Source: Herpomyces periplanetae (Eukaryota; Ascomycota; Laboulbeniomycetes; Herpomycetales; Herpomycetaceae). From it: DNA of 41,067 nt. Location: assembly GCA_009733715.1 (NCBI GenBank), contig WMKJ01000107.1, forward strand, positions 1-41,067, written 5' to 3'. The notes beneath the pieces were generated by a model. That model worked only from the letters and a program-made list of their open reading frames with translations, searched no databases and had not been told where the DNA came from. Each line of letters opens with the position of its first letter. The stretch's first letter is position 1. Made by a program: the position numbers and the translations under genes. Below, in pieces: positions 1 through 10,945 of the stretch.

Positions 1-1666
1 GGATCATATCTCCGTGGAGGTGGACGCCGTGAATCATAGTCGGGATGATAACGGTGACGATGGTAATCATCATTATGATACCCACTACGAGAACGTGGGG
101 GCGAACGAGCGTATCTGTCTCGTGGATCATAATATTCCCGTGGAACTGATCGACGCCGATATTCGGCTCGTCTGGGACTAAAATTGCGATGTTTAGGATA
201 GTAGTCATCATCTTGGGGTCCCCCAGCGTAACGATTACTATTCCAGGGTGATCGAGACCGGTACCGCTCGCGGGGACGTTCCTAATTACAAACCAAGTAA
301 GAGGAATTGACGATAATATGAGACTGCTGGCAAAACGGTATAGGCCTACAGAATTAGAAGCTTACCTCGGCTACGCAACGCACAACTGACCCCTTAAATT
401 CTCTATTATCAAGGGAGTCAATTGCCTTGCGAAGGTCGGATGAGGTTTCATATTCAACAAAACTAAAAACATTAGCTCCCCTTTAAAATTATGTATACAT
501 TTGAATACAATAACTAACCCTTTGCCATCCCTACCACGACCAACCTCAGAGTACACGACATCCAAGCCGGATTGGCGGGCAAAATCTTTCAGATCCTATA
601 GACGGTCCACCAGTTCCAGTAAGTCAATGGGACGTATAACGCAATAGGAGCAAACAGGCAGGCAAAGTAGAGAGTGAGAATGAAGAGGACACAATAAGAT
701 AATGTAATTCAAAGACGACCCGGAATCCAGATATCAAACGCCAGGCCACGCGACGTAGAAGCAGAGCCAGGTTGACACGGGTAAAACAAAGGGTAGAAAG
801 AGAGAAGAGGGAATGCCATCATATAAGGAGGCGAATAACTAAGCAGATGAACGACGATATGGGTACTCTAAAAGCGATAGCGGTGGAATGTAGAAGTAAA
901 ATCTGGCGGGCAATAAGGAATCCACAAAACTCGTCTACGGACGCAATTGTATTGCAAGATACGATGATATAAAAGGACTGACCTGCCAACTTGTTTCCGT
1001 AGGTAAGCCGGAGATTGTCATGCGATAAGGCGTTCGTCGGGGGCGTGGGACACGGCGATCATTGTTGTACGAATCGTGACGGGGATTTGAGCCTCGGGCG
1101 AATTGGACGATTATACGCTCGCCCATTAGTTCCGTTCCATCTGGTACAAAAGTGAATTAATCAGGTAAGGTAGCAACATAATGGGCATGACACGAACTAG
1201 TTTGATATTGAAGAAAGCAGATAAGTGAAAAACGTCACAACCAGCCCAACGTACTGAAAGCTATAAACGTCCCAATTAGTTAGCATATCATTTCCCCTTA
1301 TATATTATACGCAAAAGACAAAGGGGTAAGTCCTTACCGGTAACAACATCACGCGCATCCATGGCATCCTTGTACTCGATAAAGCCAAATCCATTCATAA
1401 GTTTAACTTCCGTAATTTCACCAGAGCCATGAGAAGCGAAGTGATTTTCAATTTCAGCTTTGGTAACTAAAATTGTGTAGGCCGAATGTACGGGAAAAAC
1501 AGGTAGCGTGTTGGACGAGTATATTAGGTAACGATACACGTGTACGAGCGAATGGGTGGGCGAACGGGCGTGTGAATGGGTAATAGTTACGGGAAGGCAA
1601 AGTAGTTAGCAAGCTTGAGAGGTTGGAGAGCACGATATATTTGGAGGAGCCAGTAGGATATACCAT
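1..1666 (-). CDS. srp2: SRSF1/Srp2-like SR splicing factor, 5' part (C-terminus off window)
   Basis: This is an SR protein that binds exonic enhancers and helps assemble the spliceosome in the nucleus. Exons I can join in frame are 1591-1666, 1338-1466, 983-1140, 519-595, 366-462 and 1-281 (open at the edge). RRM1 holds an RNP2-like YIVLSNL, then TKAEIENHF, the RNP1-like NGFGFIEY and ERIIVQFARG. RRM2 is a pseudo-RRM with the signature SWQDLKD, which is split by an intron (SWQ|DLKD), followed by DGKGFVEYET. The tail is rich in RSRS, YRSR, RRRS and RSPPRS, an RS domain that runs off the window. SWQDLKD points to the SRSF1 (ASF/SF2) / S. pombe Srp2 group. The first intron is the weak point: its donor is GTAACT and it leaves an unusually long beta1-alpha1 loop, so the start at 1666 is provisional. 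Exons 2 to 6 are secure. Confidence 0.9.
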
Positions 1667-2825
1667 TTTTGGGAAGATTTCCAAGGTAAAGACGGGTTGG
1701 AGATGTTTCGGACGAGGACGCCATTTGTTAATCTTCTGGTAGACAAGTAGTGTGTGTGCGTACGTGCGCGTGCGTGCGTGTGGGTGAGTGGAAGTGAACA
1801 AGGGGACACAAGGAACTAGATGAAAATAACCGTGGACAGGCTGGAGAGAGTAGGGAGAAGGGAAAAACAAAATATAGAGGCAAAATCTAGTTAAAGAATA
1901 TGCCAGTAAGAAACGGTTTGCCAATAGACCGAGTAGAAAATTCTCTAAAGTGAAAAATAAGGAACTTTCTCCGATTATGTGAGAGTACGTAAGCGGGGGG
2001 AGGGGGGAGAACTCCGCGGTATGACTTTGTTAAAATGATGAAAAAGTTAAAGAAAGACGCGAAGTGAAAATATTAAAAGTTCGGAATACAAAAGATTGAA
2101 TAAGTATGATAAATGGATAAGTTTAACAAGCATGAAACGGATGTGAAAGTACATAAATATCGTAAAAAATTCCGTGTAAAGAAAAAAGTGTGAAGTTTAA
2201 AGAAGCGAGAACGAGGAAGTTCGATAGAGTAAAGTGAAAAAAATCAAGTCAATAAACTTGACAAAACCGCCTTTGCTTAACCAAGTCACCGAAAAATTGC
2301 AACTAATAGACGAAGAAAGGCGATTAGAAAAACCTCGTGTCGAACAGAAACAAAATGATAAGTAGAAAATAAACTCGAACACGCGAGTTTCTAAATACTT
2401 TGCCCAACCTTCATTCCACACTATTTTAGAAGAGAATGCCAAGCACTTAGTCAGCACAGTCCCGGTAGGGCTGATGCCCTCCACTTAGTAAGGGTGTAGT
2501 GGCTGTGTATGGACTGTGGCGTAGAAGACTGTCGGAGAATAAGAGGAAAAGTGGGGTAAAGAGGGAACGGCTTTGTTGAGATACGACTTAAAGTGGGGGA
2601 AGGTTTGCGAATGATGTCCAGAGATATCAAAAAAAATAAATTAGTTGGGATTGAGACGAGACGACATGGGCGGGGTTAGGCTGTATACATATTTTTTTTG
2701 AAGTGAATTTTTCTTAACGAAAATCACTTTTAAATCATTTTATATTTTACTAGTTTTTATAAACAGTTCAATTTTGGTATTTACAAGGCATGGTTAATTT
2801 AACATTAGAGCTTTTGATAGTAGAT
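1667..2825. other. Gap between SR-protein gene and secreted gene A
   Basis: No convincing gene. The + strand is strongly purine-rich from about 1940 to 2640, so the SR-gene transcript strand is pyrimidine-rich here. An alternating GT/GC tract lies at about 1750-1790. A short minus-strand ORF at 2197-2484 (95 aa, hydrophobic, low complexity) has no recognisable domain. The stretch probably holds the SR-gene promoter and 5' leader, plus the 3' flank of gene A. Confidence 0.4.
1750..1790. repeat. Alternating GT/GC simple repeat
   Basis: About 40 bp of mostly alternating purine-pyrimidine sequence (GT, GC and TAC steps). It lies about 90 bp upstream of the proposed start of the SR-protein gene. 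It is plain low-complexity sequence and could be variable in length. Confidence 0.6.
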
Positions 2826-4151
2826 TTAAGTGGTTGGTAAGTTTGCTATCTCACTGTAATCTGGAGGACTTAAAGGATCCCTCAAAGATACCGTTTCGTC
2901 ATCTTGAGTTACTTTTATATTTTGCTTTTCAGAAGAATGTCTAAATGCACCCATACGTTCCAGTTCATCATAACTGGGAGCTCCTGCTTCAGCAGCTTTT
3001 ACAGTACGTCTTCTAATAGCTTCATTGTAATTAGGAAAATTCCCTCCCCTTGTCTGTTTGATTATATTGGGATCTTCCCCGGGTGGAAAAAATGGATTTT
3101 CATTTGCATTTCGGTCTCCGGTATACTCAGGTGGTGCAAACTGAGACCTCTCACAGTCACAACAAGTTAATGGTTCAAGTATAATCCTAACTCGGATATA
3201 CATATTACTCCGATATTCTGTATTCCTGTTTAACATGAAAAGTAGAGGCACTGAAGATACTCTTCTTATATAAAAAAAATAATCTTCTGGTGGAAGAATT
3301 TGTCGGTTGTAGACATCAAAAACATCTTTGACATCTTCACTTATAATTCCCCGAATATTGAAAAATTCACCAATTCCCAATGTTGTGGGTTTACGTGTAT
3401 GATCAAGTTTAAAAAAATATTTTTTTAATTGGGGAATATATTTTACGTGGACAACCAACCTTCGGGGGACATATTTTAGACCAGACCCGTTCAGAAAATG
3501 ACCTCGTGGAACTGTTGATTCTACATCATCGTATGGTGATATATAAAGTAGCGAATCATCAACAAAACCATAACGAAAAAAATTCAAATTTTTTTCAAAT
3601 TTTGCTAAGCCACTTGATCTTGCCACATCAGACTCTGGATCGGTATAAATGTTCAGATAATATTTTCTCCCATGGTAATTATAACTGGAGCAAAATGCAC
3701 TCGAACCAACTCGAATTGGTGATGGTAATATTTCAACGAGTTGTTTAGCCCCTACCAAACGTCTTCCAGAATTATTTGAATTTGAATTTACCATACTGGT
3801 CTGTGGGGTAGATGAATCTGATTGTGTAGATGTACCTGAAGCTGGTAACATTCGTGATGAAGTTGAGGGTTGCGAAGCATGTGATAAGCCCTGCAAAGAT
3901 AATGGACTTGATCCCCCATTTGAATCGGTAATATGTGCCAAATGTAATGAATTCTCTCCAGTTAATAAATCTGATGGAACCCGTGAACTCGATGAGCTAC
4001 GTGGCATTCCAGAATTTCCTGTTGCAATTACTGTCAACGAGGACATTAATATAGTTGAGGGTAATTTAAATAACCAGAATGTTAAGGTGAGAGACATCAC
4101 GATTGACGACAGAATGTCACCCCAGCTAAGTTGAATATTTTGGTTAACCAA
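2826..4151 (-). CDS. Secreted-family gene A (441 aa, intronless), unknown function
   Basis: Not recognised. Residues about 12-44 form one or two hydrophobic segments (signal peptide or anchor). Residues 50-130 are a Ser/Thr/Pro-rich linker. The shared domain runs from about 150 to 330: YHGRKYYLNIY (159-169), VVHVKYIPQLKKYFF (233-247), ILPPEDYFFYIRR (285-297) and IRVRIILEPL (319-328). The same four blocks occur in seven neighbours. Unusually, the C-terminus after a CCDC cluster carries APPEY, PNYNEA, PSYDEL and PPDYSEI, which resemble PPxY ligands of WW domains. Gene A and gene C are the only intronless members. If the N-terminal segment is an uncleaved anchor, the Tyr-motif tail could be cytosolic. 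If it is a cleaved signal, the motifs would be extracellular. The coding frame is secure and the function is open. Confidence 0.8.
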   Translation of the reverse strand: MVNQNIQLSWGDILSSIVMSLTLTFWLFKLPSTILMSSLTVIATGNSGMPRSSSSSRVPSDLLTGENSLHLAHITDSNGGSSPLSLQGLSHASQPSTSSRMLPASGTSTQSDSSTPQTSMVNSNSNNSGRRLVGAKQLVEILPSPIRVGSSAFCSSYNYHGRKYYLNIYTDPESDVARSSGLAKFEKNLNFFRYGFVDDSLLYISPYDDVESTVPRGHFLNGSGLKYVPRRLVVHVKYIPQLKKYFFKLDHTRKPTTLGIGEFFNIRGIISEDVKDVFDVYNRQILPPEDYFFYIRRVSSVPLLFMLNRNTEYRSNMYIRVRIILEPLTCCDCERSQFAPPEYTGDRNANENPFFPPGEDPNIIKQTRGGNFPNYNEAIRRRTVKAAEAGAPSYDELERMGAFRHSSEKQNIKVTQDDETVSLRDPLSPPDYSEIANLPTT

Positions 4152-5328
4152 CTCAATTCGGGTAACTATAAATGGTTATGATCTAACTCCGAATTTATTG
4201 ATTTTACCATAAGCTTAAGTGGTGTTACTCGGAACTTTTGGGGTGGAACCAATGTTGATATTTTAAAATTGACAATCAAATACGTGCACATACAAGTCTT
4301 CTCTTTATTCCACCAACGAAAAATAGTTAATTATATTTAACAATCCAAGTTGTAGTAAAATTGTCTTTCAGCAATTTTTAAAAACCTGAAATTAACCATT
4401 ATTTATTTGTATAGAAGGGAATACTTTCAGATTTCTATTTTTCAACTAGCGGTATTTTAATTAACATAGTTTTTAAACCAAATCTCTTGCTATGATAGTG
4501 AAGAGGTCAACCGAAAATAATTTCGTTTAACGTATTTTAACGTCACTTTATCAAAATGGACATAATCGTTGGTGTTTTGCATTAATATTGATCAAATTAT
4601 ATTTTCTTACGCCCCTCGTTGATAAAGATAAGTAAAATTAATTTGTATTGCTTGACCGTATCAGTTAACTGAAAATACTGCCAGTCAGGCTGTGGGGGTA
4701 GAAACATCGATAACTGATAAGCATTTAATCGAGAATACTTTTCGGCTAACTTTCCAATAACAGCCCAATTGAATATCGAAATTAATATTCTTGCTGAAAC
4801 ATTGCTCTGAATGACTAGATATTGTACCATCAAAGAGTTTTATGATATATACAATTTGAATAAATTTGCAGTCTTTCAGTTTACAAACTCTAAATGTACA
4901 AGAAATAATCTCAAAATGCTTCTGGCACTGCAGTTAATGTAATAAATTTCTCATATTGAGCTGTACATCCTCAAAAGTCTATTTGAGCTACCAATGGCTA
5001 TATTTGAGTATGGCCAAAACTTACTACATCAATTGGTTGTAGCCAAGTCAATTTTCAATACTCAAATTTACGTCTAAGTTTCACATAACCTTTATGAACA
5101 AGTTACCTCGACGGTTGTATGAAGTTCCAAATATTTTGTTAATAAAGCTGTAATTTCATCCTCATTCATGCTACAACTATATCTAATCATTTAATACGAC
5201 ATCATGATGTTCGCAAATAGCAATCCTCAAATTATTTGTCTGTAAAAACAGCTCAGCAGTAAAAGCTTCAGATTTGAAAAGAGCAATTCTCTAACTATCG
5301 CCATTAACTATAATTTAATCCTTTCAAT
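4152..5328. other. AT-rich gap between genes A and B
   Basis: No supported gene. A 78-aa minus-strand ORF at 4597-4833 has no clear match to the neighbouring family and no signal peptide, so I do not call it. The rest is AT-rich with short ORFs only. It should contain the promoter of gene A and the 3' end of gene B. Confidence 0.4.
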
Positions 5329-6904
5329 TTAGCTTATGGAACGACACGAATCTGGTATATTCTTTGGTGCTGATGCAAATGCATTACCATATTGTTGCTG
5401 ATAACTATCGATTAATGATTTAATGGAATATTTACAAACATCGACATGTTGATATTTTCGTAAAATTATCTGAACTGGTATCAAACTGTTTTTAGTATGG
5501 GAAAGTATCGATGCATCAACTGCGAAAATTCGGGATTCCATAATGTCGGCAGCTATAACAAATATTTTGTTGTTATGCGGTAAAATATGATAACCTTGTT
5601 GATAAAAGAGTTTGATATCGGCTGATGTGGGTCCCGAAAGCCTAAAATAAGACGGGCATTCATTTAACAGACTGACATGTTTGCCGCTTTCTGTTACTAA
5701 AAGATATTGATTTTGTCCTGGAATGTAAATTAATCGGACCAAAAGTGGCTGCATATGGCTCTCATAATTCCGATCCACTATGCATTGCAGAAAGTTAACA
5801 TTCCTAATAATGAATGCCTACGTTTCATTACTTACCAGCGTACAAAATATCCGGATAAGATTTATTAATTAGAACACGCAGCTGTTTTGCTGTGGGTTGT
5901 GAACATTGAACCACTAGCCTTTCCGAGGTCTGAGAGGAAGTTCCTAGGTCGAATTCCTCGGGCTTTTCAAGTTTTGCATGTCGACATACATTTAAATCTA
6001 GATAGTACAAAAATCTGTCCAACTTCACTTGATTTGCTTGATGTTTTTCGCTGTTTGGTCCATTATATAAAAGTGATAACTTTTGTGGACTTAATTGAAT
6101 ATCAGTTTCATCATTAGGTACTGTTTGCTTGTTAACAAAAGTCCGATTAAAATTTTCATGTATTATTCCACCTGCATGCTGAATTAAACTTCTAGAGGGT
6201 GGCTTATTTCTTGTTTGATTCACTGGGGAATAAAATACATTACCCGGCCCTCCCACTACAAATCCATTGCGTGTATTTGAAGGTAAAGGTGCTGATGAAG
6301 GCGATGGATGTGGTATAAAAATTGGAGTTCTCCTCGATCCATTAATGGCTAGAGTCTGATCAGTCTGGGGAGAGGTTGTGGCCTCATCATAATCAGCGAC
6401 TGATCTTTGGCCTGGAGGTCTTTGTGGTGGTTTAGTTCTCGTTGGTTCCAGTAGAGAACTAGTTTTATGAGCAGTTCCATGGATTGGAGTTCCACTGTGT
6501 GCATTTTCTGGTGATGGTGGTGGTGGAGGAGGTGAAATTGGTGGTTTAGTTCTCGTTGGATCCAGAAGAGAACTAGTTTTATGAGCAGTTCCATGGATTG
6601 GAGTTCCACTGTGTGCATTTGCTGGTGATGGTGGTGGTGGAGGAGGAGGTGAAATTGGTGGTGGAAGAGGGATTGGAATTTTACTCGATTCATGGCCCAA
6701 TGATGTCAGGTAGGTTTGTGTTGGAACTGAAAATTTTGAAGATGGTGCTTTTTCCAGCTGATCAGTTTGGGCGAAGGTTAGCGGCTCAATTCTAGCAGGA
6801 TCAAGTGTAGATGGAGAGGAATCATGATGTGGAATTTTGGCTAAGAGTTCTTCAAATAATAATGATGTTATCACAAGCAGAGGTAATTTGAGTAGGTTGA
6901 CCAT
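5329..6904 (-). CDS. Secreted-family gene B (505 aa, proline-rich), unknown function
   Basis: Not recognised. Two exons, 5836-6904 and 5329-5777, join in frame (phase 1) across a 58-bp GTAAGT...TAG intron. The N-terminus (MVNLLKLPLLVITSLLF) is a signal peptide. A long Pro/Ser-rich linker follows, with poly-proline runs (PPPPPPP) and two near-identical units of about 38 residues ending in PTRTKPP. The shared domain starts near FLYYLDLNV and continues through LVVQCSQPTAKQLRVL, MQPLLVRLIYIPGQNQY, HILPHNNKIFVIAA and IPVQIILRKY. These line up with gene A (VVHVKYIPQLKKYFF, ILPPEDYFFYI, IRVRIILEPL). A secreted, possibly glycosylated or cell-wall protein is a fair inference. Confidence 0.8.
6426..6656 (-). 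repeat. 114-bp tandem duplication in gene B
   Basis: Two direct copies (about 6426-6539 and 6540-6656) differ at only a few bases. The second has one extra GGA codon unit in the poly-proline stretch. Each encodes a unit that contains NAHSGTPIHGTAHKTSSLL, then PTRTKPP, and in the second copy direction a poly-proline run. The near identity indicates a recent duplication. Confidence 0.9.
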
Positions 6905-7309
6905 ATCTTTCTAATAGTAAATTTAACGAAAATAAATGGTTAAGTTAGGAAATTGAATGAAGTTGGGATTTTATATTGGCCAGATATTTGTATGATTAAC
7001 ATTATTTGTGCTCAATTTATGTTTTTTATCAGTTAATAAATCACTAAAATTAATAAACTGCCTGGCTATCTGTATTAATTATATGTATGAACCAATTTTA
7101 TGCATTTAATGTTAAATAATTTTTACTGTAAAAGATTTTAGGTTCGACAATCTTAAATGTAATTGGAGTAAACTCTAGCACATGTCTTTTTTAAATTATT
7201 TAAAATTACTTAAAGCCTCACTATACCCTTCCAGTTTGTATATGTCGACGTCCCCTAAAACACTTTAATTTAAAAACATCATCAAGTCACTGAAGATTCT
7301 ACATTTAAA
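6905..7309. promoter_or_regulatory. Divergent promoter region of genes B and C
   Basis: About 405 bp of AT-rich sequence separate the start codons of two outward-facing family genes, so it must hold both promoters. I see no conserved box that I can name and no CACGTG. Confidence 0.45.
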
Positions 7310-8302
7310 ATGTATTTTTGGAAGCCATACAGTGTATTCTACGGTGCAAATGTGCTCATTTTACTACAGTTAAACTTTCTTCGGGTGAGCTGTCAGCAAA
7401 CTGAAGAATCTTTGGCGTCACCCGCAAGTCATGGTGAACAACAGCCTGGATCTGTTGGACCTGCTTCACCGCAAGGATCCAATAATTATCATCACCCTAA
7501 TCTGGAACCAGCACCTCCATACTCCCCTACGTGGGAAGGTCATGCCATTCCGTCTTCACTGGATCCTACAGGTGAATCAGCAGAAGGAGATATAACGCTG
7601 TACGATCGTGATGTGTTGCAAAATCGATACCTCTACGACGGAAAAACGTTTTATATACGAGCCGCTGTTCTTCAATATCCGAGGTTGACATCAGTATATT
7701 ACATGGAATACGTAACTGATAAAACGACTCATTTAGTCTTTCACAGTAAGGTTGCCAAAGAATGTCCAGTTAGATTAGTATTTTTCCATGGGGCATATCA
7801 ATTACGATTTCTTACGGGATTAGGAGAATTTTTGCGAGCACACGGACCGTCTAACCGTGCAGTGGAAATCAGTAATGACCGTCGAAATCAGTACTTGTTT
7901 AAGGTTCAATCTATGCAACTTTTTTCACGATATGATCGAGTTTTGATGTTGTGTAAACTGAATAAGAAAAAAGTCATGTTTACATTGGATTTTGTGTGGA
8001 AAATACCGAAACCATTAGTCTGTATAAATGTCGCATTTACCTTACATGAAGCCAACGATATTGCTGCAAAAATGTTTATTTCAAGTGCAGAAACTTTAGC
8101 CGGTGAGCCGGTTCCACCTTTACCACCAGCACTAATCCCGCAAAAAACCCATCAATGTGATCTTTATGAAAAGCAACTGAAACAGACACTTCGTACAAAC
8201 CAAGCTTCCGGCGTAAACGAAGCCAGAGGTTCACGTCATAGTGATGAATCTCCGGTTTCACAATGGCTTCATAGGGTAATGTTGAGAGATACTTCACTAT
8301 AG
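7310..8302 (+). CDS. Secreted-family gene C (330 aa, intronless), unknown function
   Basis: Not recognised. The N-terminus has a hydrophobic signal (FYGANVLILLQLNFL) followed by VSCQQ, a plausible cleavage point. Residues about 32-100 are a Pro/Ser/Gly-rich linker with PAPPYSPTW. The shared domain has its clearest form here: YLYDGKTFYIRAAV, then ECPVRLVFFHGAYQLRFL, then a strand around LFSRYDRVLMLCKLNKKK and a last block LVCINVAFTLHEAND. The YDGK block is shared almost exactly with gene F, and the CPVR block with genes F and H. One exon, with a clear start after an AT-rich leader. It is probably exported. No catalytic motif is visible. Confidence 0.85.
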   Translation: MYFWKPYSVFYGANVLILLQLNFLRVSCQQTEESLASPASHGEQQPGSVGPASPQGSNNYHHPNLEPAPPYSPTWEGHAIPSSLDPTGESAEGDITLYDRDVLQNRYLYDGKTFYIRAAVLQYPRLTSVYYMEYVTDKTTHLVFHSKVAKECPVRLVFFHGAYQLRFLTGLGEFLRAHGPSNRAVEISNDRRNQYLFKVQSMQLFSRYDRVLMLCKLNKKKVMFTLDFVWKIPKPLVCINVAFTLHEANDIAAKMFISSAETLAGEPVPPLPPALIPQKTHQCDLYEKQLKQTLRTNQASGVNEARGSRHSDESPVSQWLHRVMLRDTSL

Positions 8303-8528
8303 AGCTGAAATTTCATGATGTAGGGTATATTTCAAGTTTTAAAAGCATTTATTTGACGAATTGATAAATGAGTTGGACAGCTGTGCAGTAGACATCGAGC
8401 CTGCACACTACGAGAAACATATAAATATTATCAAAAGTCATTAGAATTTCAGTGTAATTTCTATGACAGGCTGTTTTGAATTAAAAAAGACAATTGGATA
8501 GTTAACAAAGATTCAGTGTAATATAATG

Positions 8529-9615
8529 TTAGTTTTGTTCACTATCAAAAGTTTTCTTGGATTTACGTGGAGTCTTGCGTATTGCGCCCGTCTCTGGACG
8601 TGGTCCCTGGCTAGGCGTTATGATATCATTTTCCGGCCGGGAAGTTGAGACAGATGGAAATGTGTGAACAGTTGATCTTAGTGGTGTATTGTGAGTGAAG
8701 GTAGATAACGTCAACGATTTTTTGAGTGTATATTTCGAGGGTTCTGGATTTGTATGATCAAAATTTACTTTTCCATACTGGGGAAAAATCCATGTATTAG
8801 TAGTTGGATCTTGTGATTTCTCGTTCGTAATACCGTTGTTTTCGTCAGAAAATTTCCTACTATCTGCAGAATTTACAATTGTTCTCTCCAATTTCACGGT
8901 GGCATCATGATGAGGTGAATCATTATTGAAATAATCAGTGTTCACTATGTATAGCCTCTTTTTTCCTTTTGTTCCTGAGACAATAAACTTCTGATGTTTA
9001 ATTGGCGCTAAATACATCCCATGCACATTGAAATGAATTTCCTCATTCCTGTGATCTTTTGATAAATGAAGATATTGCCCAGCAGCTCCAGAAAGTCTGT
9101 AGTCTGGAAACATTTGAAATCTAAGACGGAAAGCGTCTTCTTCACCAATGTATTCGGGACAAACAACTGTCCATTGTTTTTGACGTGAAGTTCCCCCTAA
9201 ATAAATTTATATTCGTTAAAATGACGAAATTGATTTATATGATGTATTTTATGTGATATAACTTAATGCTCGGCATACTTAGTACAAACTGTTGTTGTTT
9301 TTTTCTTTGGTGGGCTAACCAGAACATATGGTTTGAATCCGTTTTGCCCGAAAGTTTAGCGGTATTCAATTTGTCATCATGGATAATTACTTGGATATTG
9401 AAATGACAATCGCAAATATCACTCTTATATTTCTCTTGAACCCAGGGATCCTCCTCATACCTGTGTGATCTCGGTGCTTGTTTAGCTTTTATAAGAGAAC
9501 TTGATGAAGGATGTGAGGAAGAAGCTTGAGTTTCATGGACATCTGAACCGGAAACTCCAAGGATGAGTATTAGCATCCAATAGCTAATGTGAAATATTAT
9601 CCGAAAATTGTACAT
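8529..9615 (-). CDS. Secreted-family gene D (334 aa), unknown function
   Basis: Not recognised. Exons 9279-9615 and 8529-9196 join in frame (phase 1) over an 82-bp GTATGC...TAG intron. I chose the ATG at 9615, which starts MYNFRIIFHISYWMLILIL, a signal peptide ending in GVSGS. An upstream in-frame ATG at 9675 would bury it. A Ser-rich linker (SSSHPSSSSL) follows. The domain blocks are CDCHFNIQVIIHD, WTVVCPEYIGEEDAFRLRF, MYLAPIKHQKFIVSG and DATVKLERTIV, matching the family pattern of CP, then RLRF, then xxxP...KFIV. The C-terminal about 100 residues are polar and basic (RKTPRKSKK) with no domain. The splice join restores the CP-RLRF block, which supports the model. Confidence 0.8.
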
Positions 9616-10945
9616 AGTCTTCCAAGAAAATAAAATTATTTTGGAATAAGTTGTTATGTCTAGTATCACACACAAACTATCATTTTCTTATATTTCTAAT
9701 TGTTCGCCTTGTACAAGTTAGCTTTTGGACAAAAATTCGTGATTTTATCCTAAATGTTATGCTAGAAAAGAAAATAACCAAGAAGTTTTCCCCGGTGTAT
9801 CTAGGAATACACTGGGCATGGTAAATTAAATAATAGAGTAGATGAGAACTATCAAGTTAAGTAATAACTGTATTTGCAATACTGGTGTTAATGGAATTAA
9901 ATGAAATGAAGGGAGCTTTACTTGGCATATGCAAGGCTTATGTGTAATAGGCAAAAGACATGCGAAGTTGTTTGGGACAAAATATGAATATATTTTATGT
10001 TGGACATGTTTACAAAGTAATATGGTGTGGGGGATTGGAGAATCAAAGGCAAAAAAATGGGGGCCTGAATGTCAAGAAAGTTATGAAATTGGAAACAAAT
10101 TTTTTCATCGGATAAATAGAAAGGTACAGTGAAGATAACGATTATAGAGGTAAGTATATTAGAAGAAGAGTTTTTAGACCCACGAGAGAACATCATTACG
10201 ACATTAAAAAAAAATTTCAGGAAAAATTTTCCAAGATGAAGACTAAGAACGGAATGTTAATCTGTACACACTGAAGATATAATACAAAGATATGTATAAC
10301 AGGAAAGATTTTGTTTAAAAATAATGAAAATATTGATTACCCAGCAAATGACCAATTATAAAATGCAGAGAAGTAATTTCGGCACTACAAAAACGAAAAA
10401 TCCAGTAAGTTATTAATTTAAAAATAACGAAAAACAAGTAATTCATGCATTTGGACAATTTATGGACCAGATTGATTAATTCGCGGCAAATTTGATGGAA
10501 AACCGAGTACACAATGTTCCCTAACACCGACTCAATTAATTTAGGAACAAGCTTCTAGAATACCACGTGATCGTCTGGACTAAATTGTACCTGCATAGGG
10601 CTGAAAACGTGGGGGTTACCAGATTAGGAAATATATTAGGAGATGATTTATGTGTGGTTGGAGGATTGAAGGTTTATTATTAACACAGGCTAATTGCAAG
10701 TGATGTCAGAATGCGGAGGTAAATGAAGCATGATACATGCGGTATATATAATGCGTAATGGGGACACATTAACGGTTAGCTTTAAGCGACTTGATGGTAA
10801 TAATTGTAATGTAGGAATGGTATAGTATGGTTAAGTAGGAGCAGTTGGTAACATCTGAATTAATGAGAAAATTTGCATCTAGATAATGAACTTTTAGACT
10901 GATTAGAGACTATATGAAACTTATCTGAATTAACAACTCCTGAAA
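9616..10945. other. 1.3-kb gap between genes D and E
   Basis: No supported gene. Short ORFs on both strands (9929-10132 plus, 9918-10196 minus, 10315-10527 minus) show neither the family blocks nor any domain I know. One CACGTG lies at 10564-10569. The + strand is G- and A-rich from about 10600 to 10900, which may be the leader or promoter of gene E. Confidence 0.35.

Noticed and set aside
4597-4833. 78-aa minus-strand ORF as a ninth family member
   Set aside because: It lacks a signal peptide and none of the family blocks can be aligned with any confidence.
6426-6656. CRISPR-like direct repeats
   Set aside because: There are only two adjacent copies without spacers, inside a coding exon; it is a plain tandem duplication.
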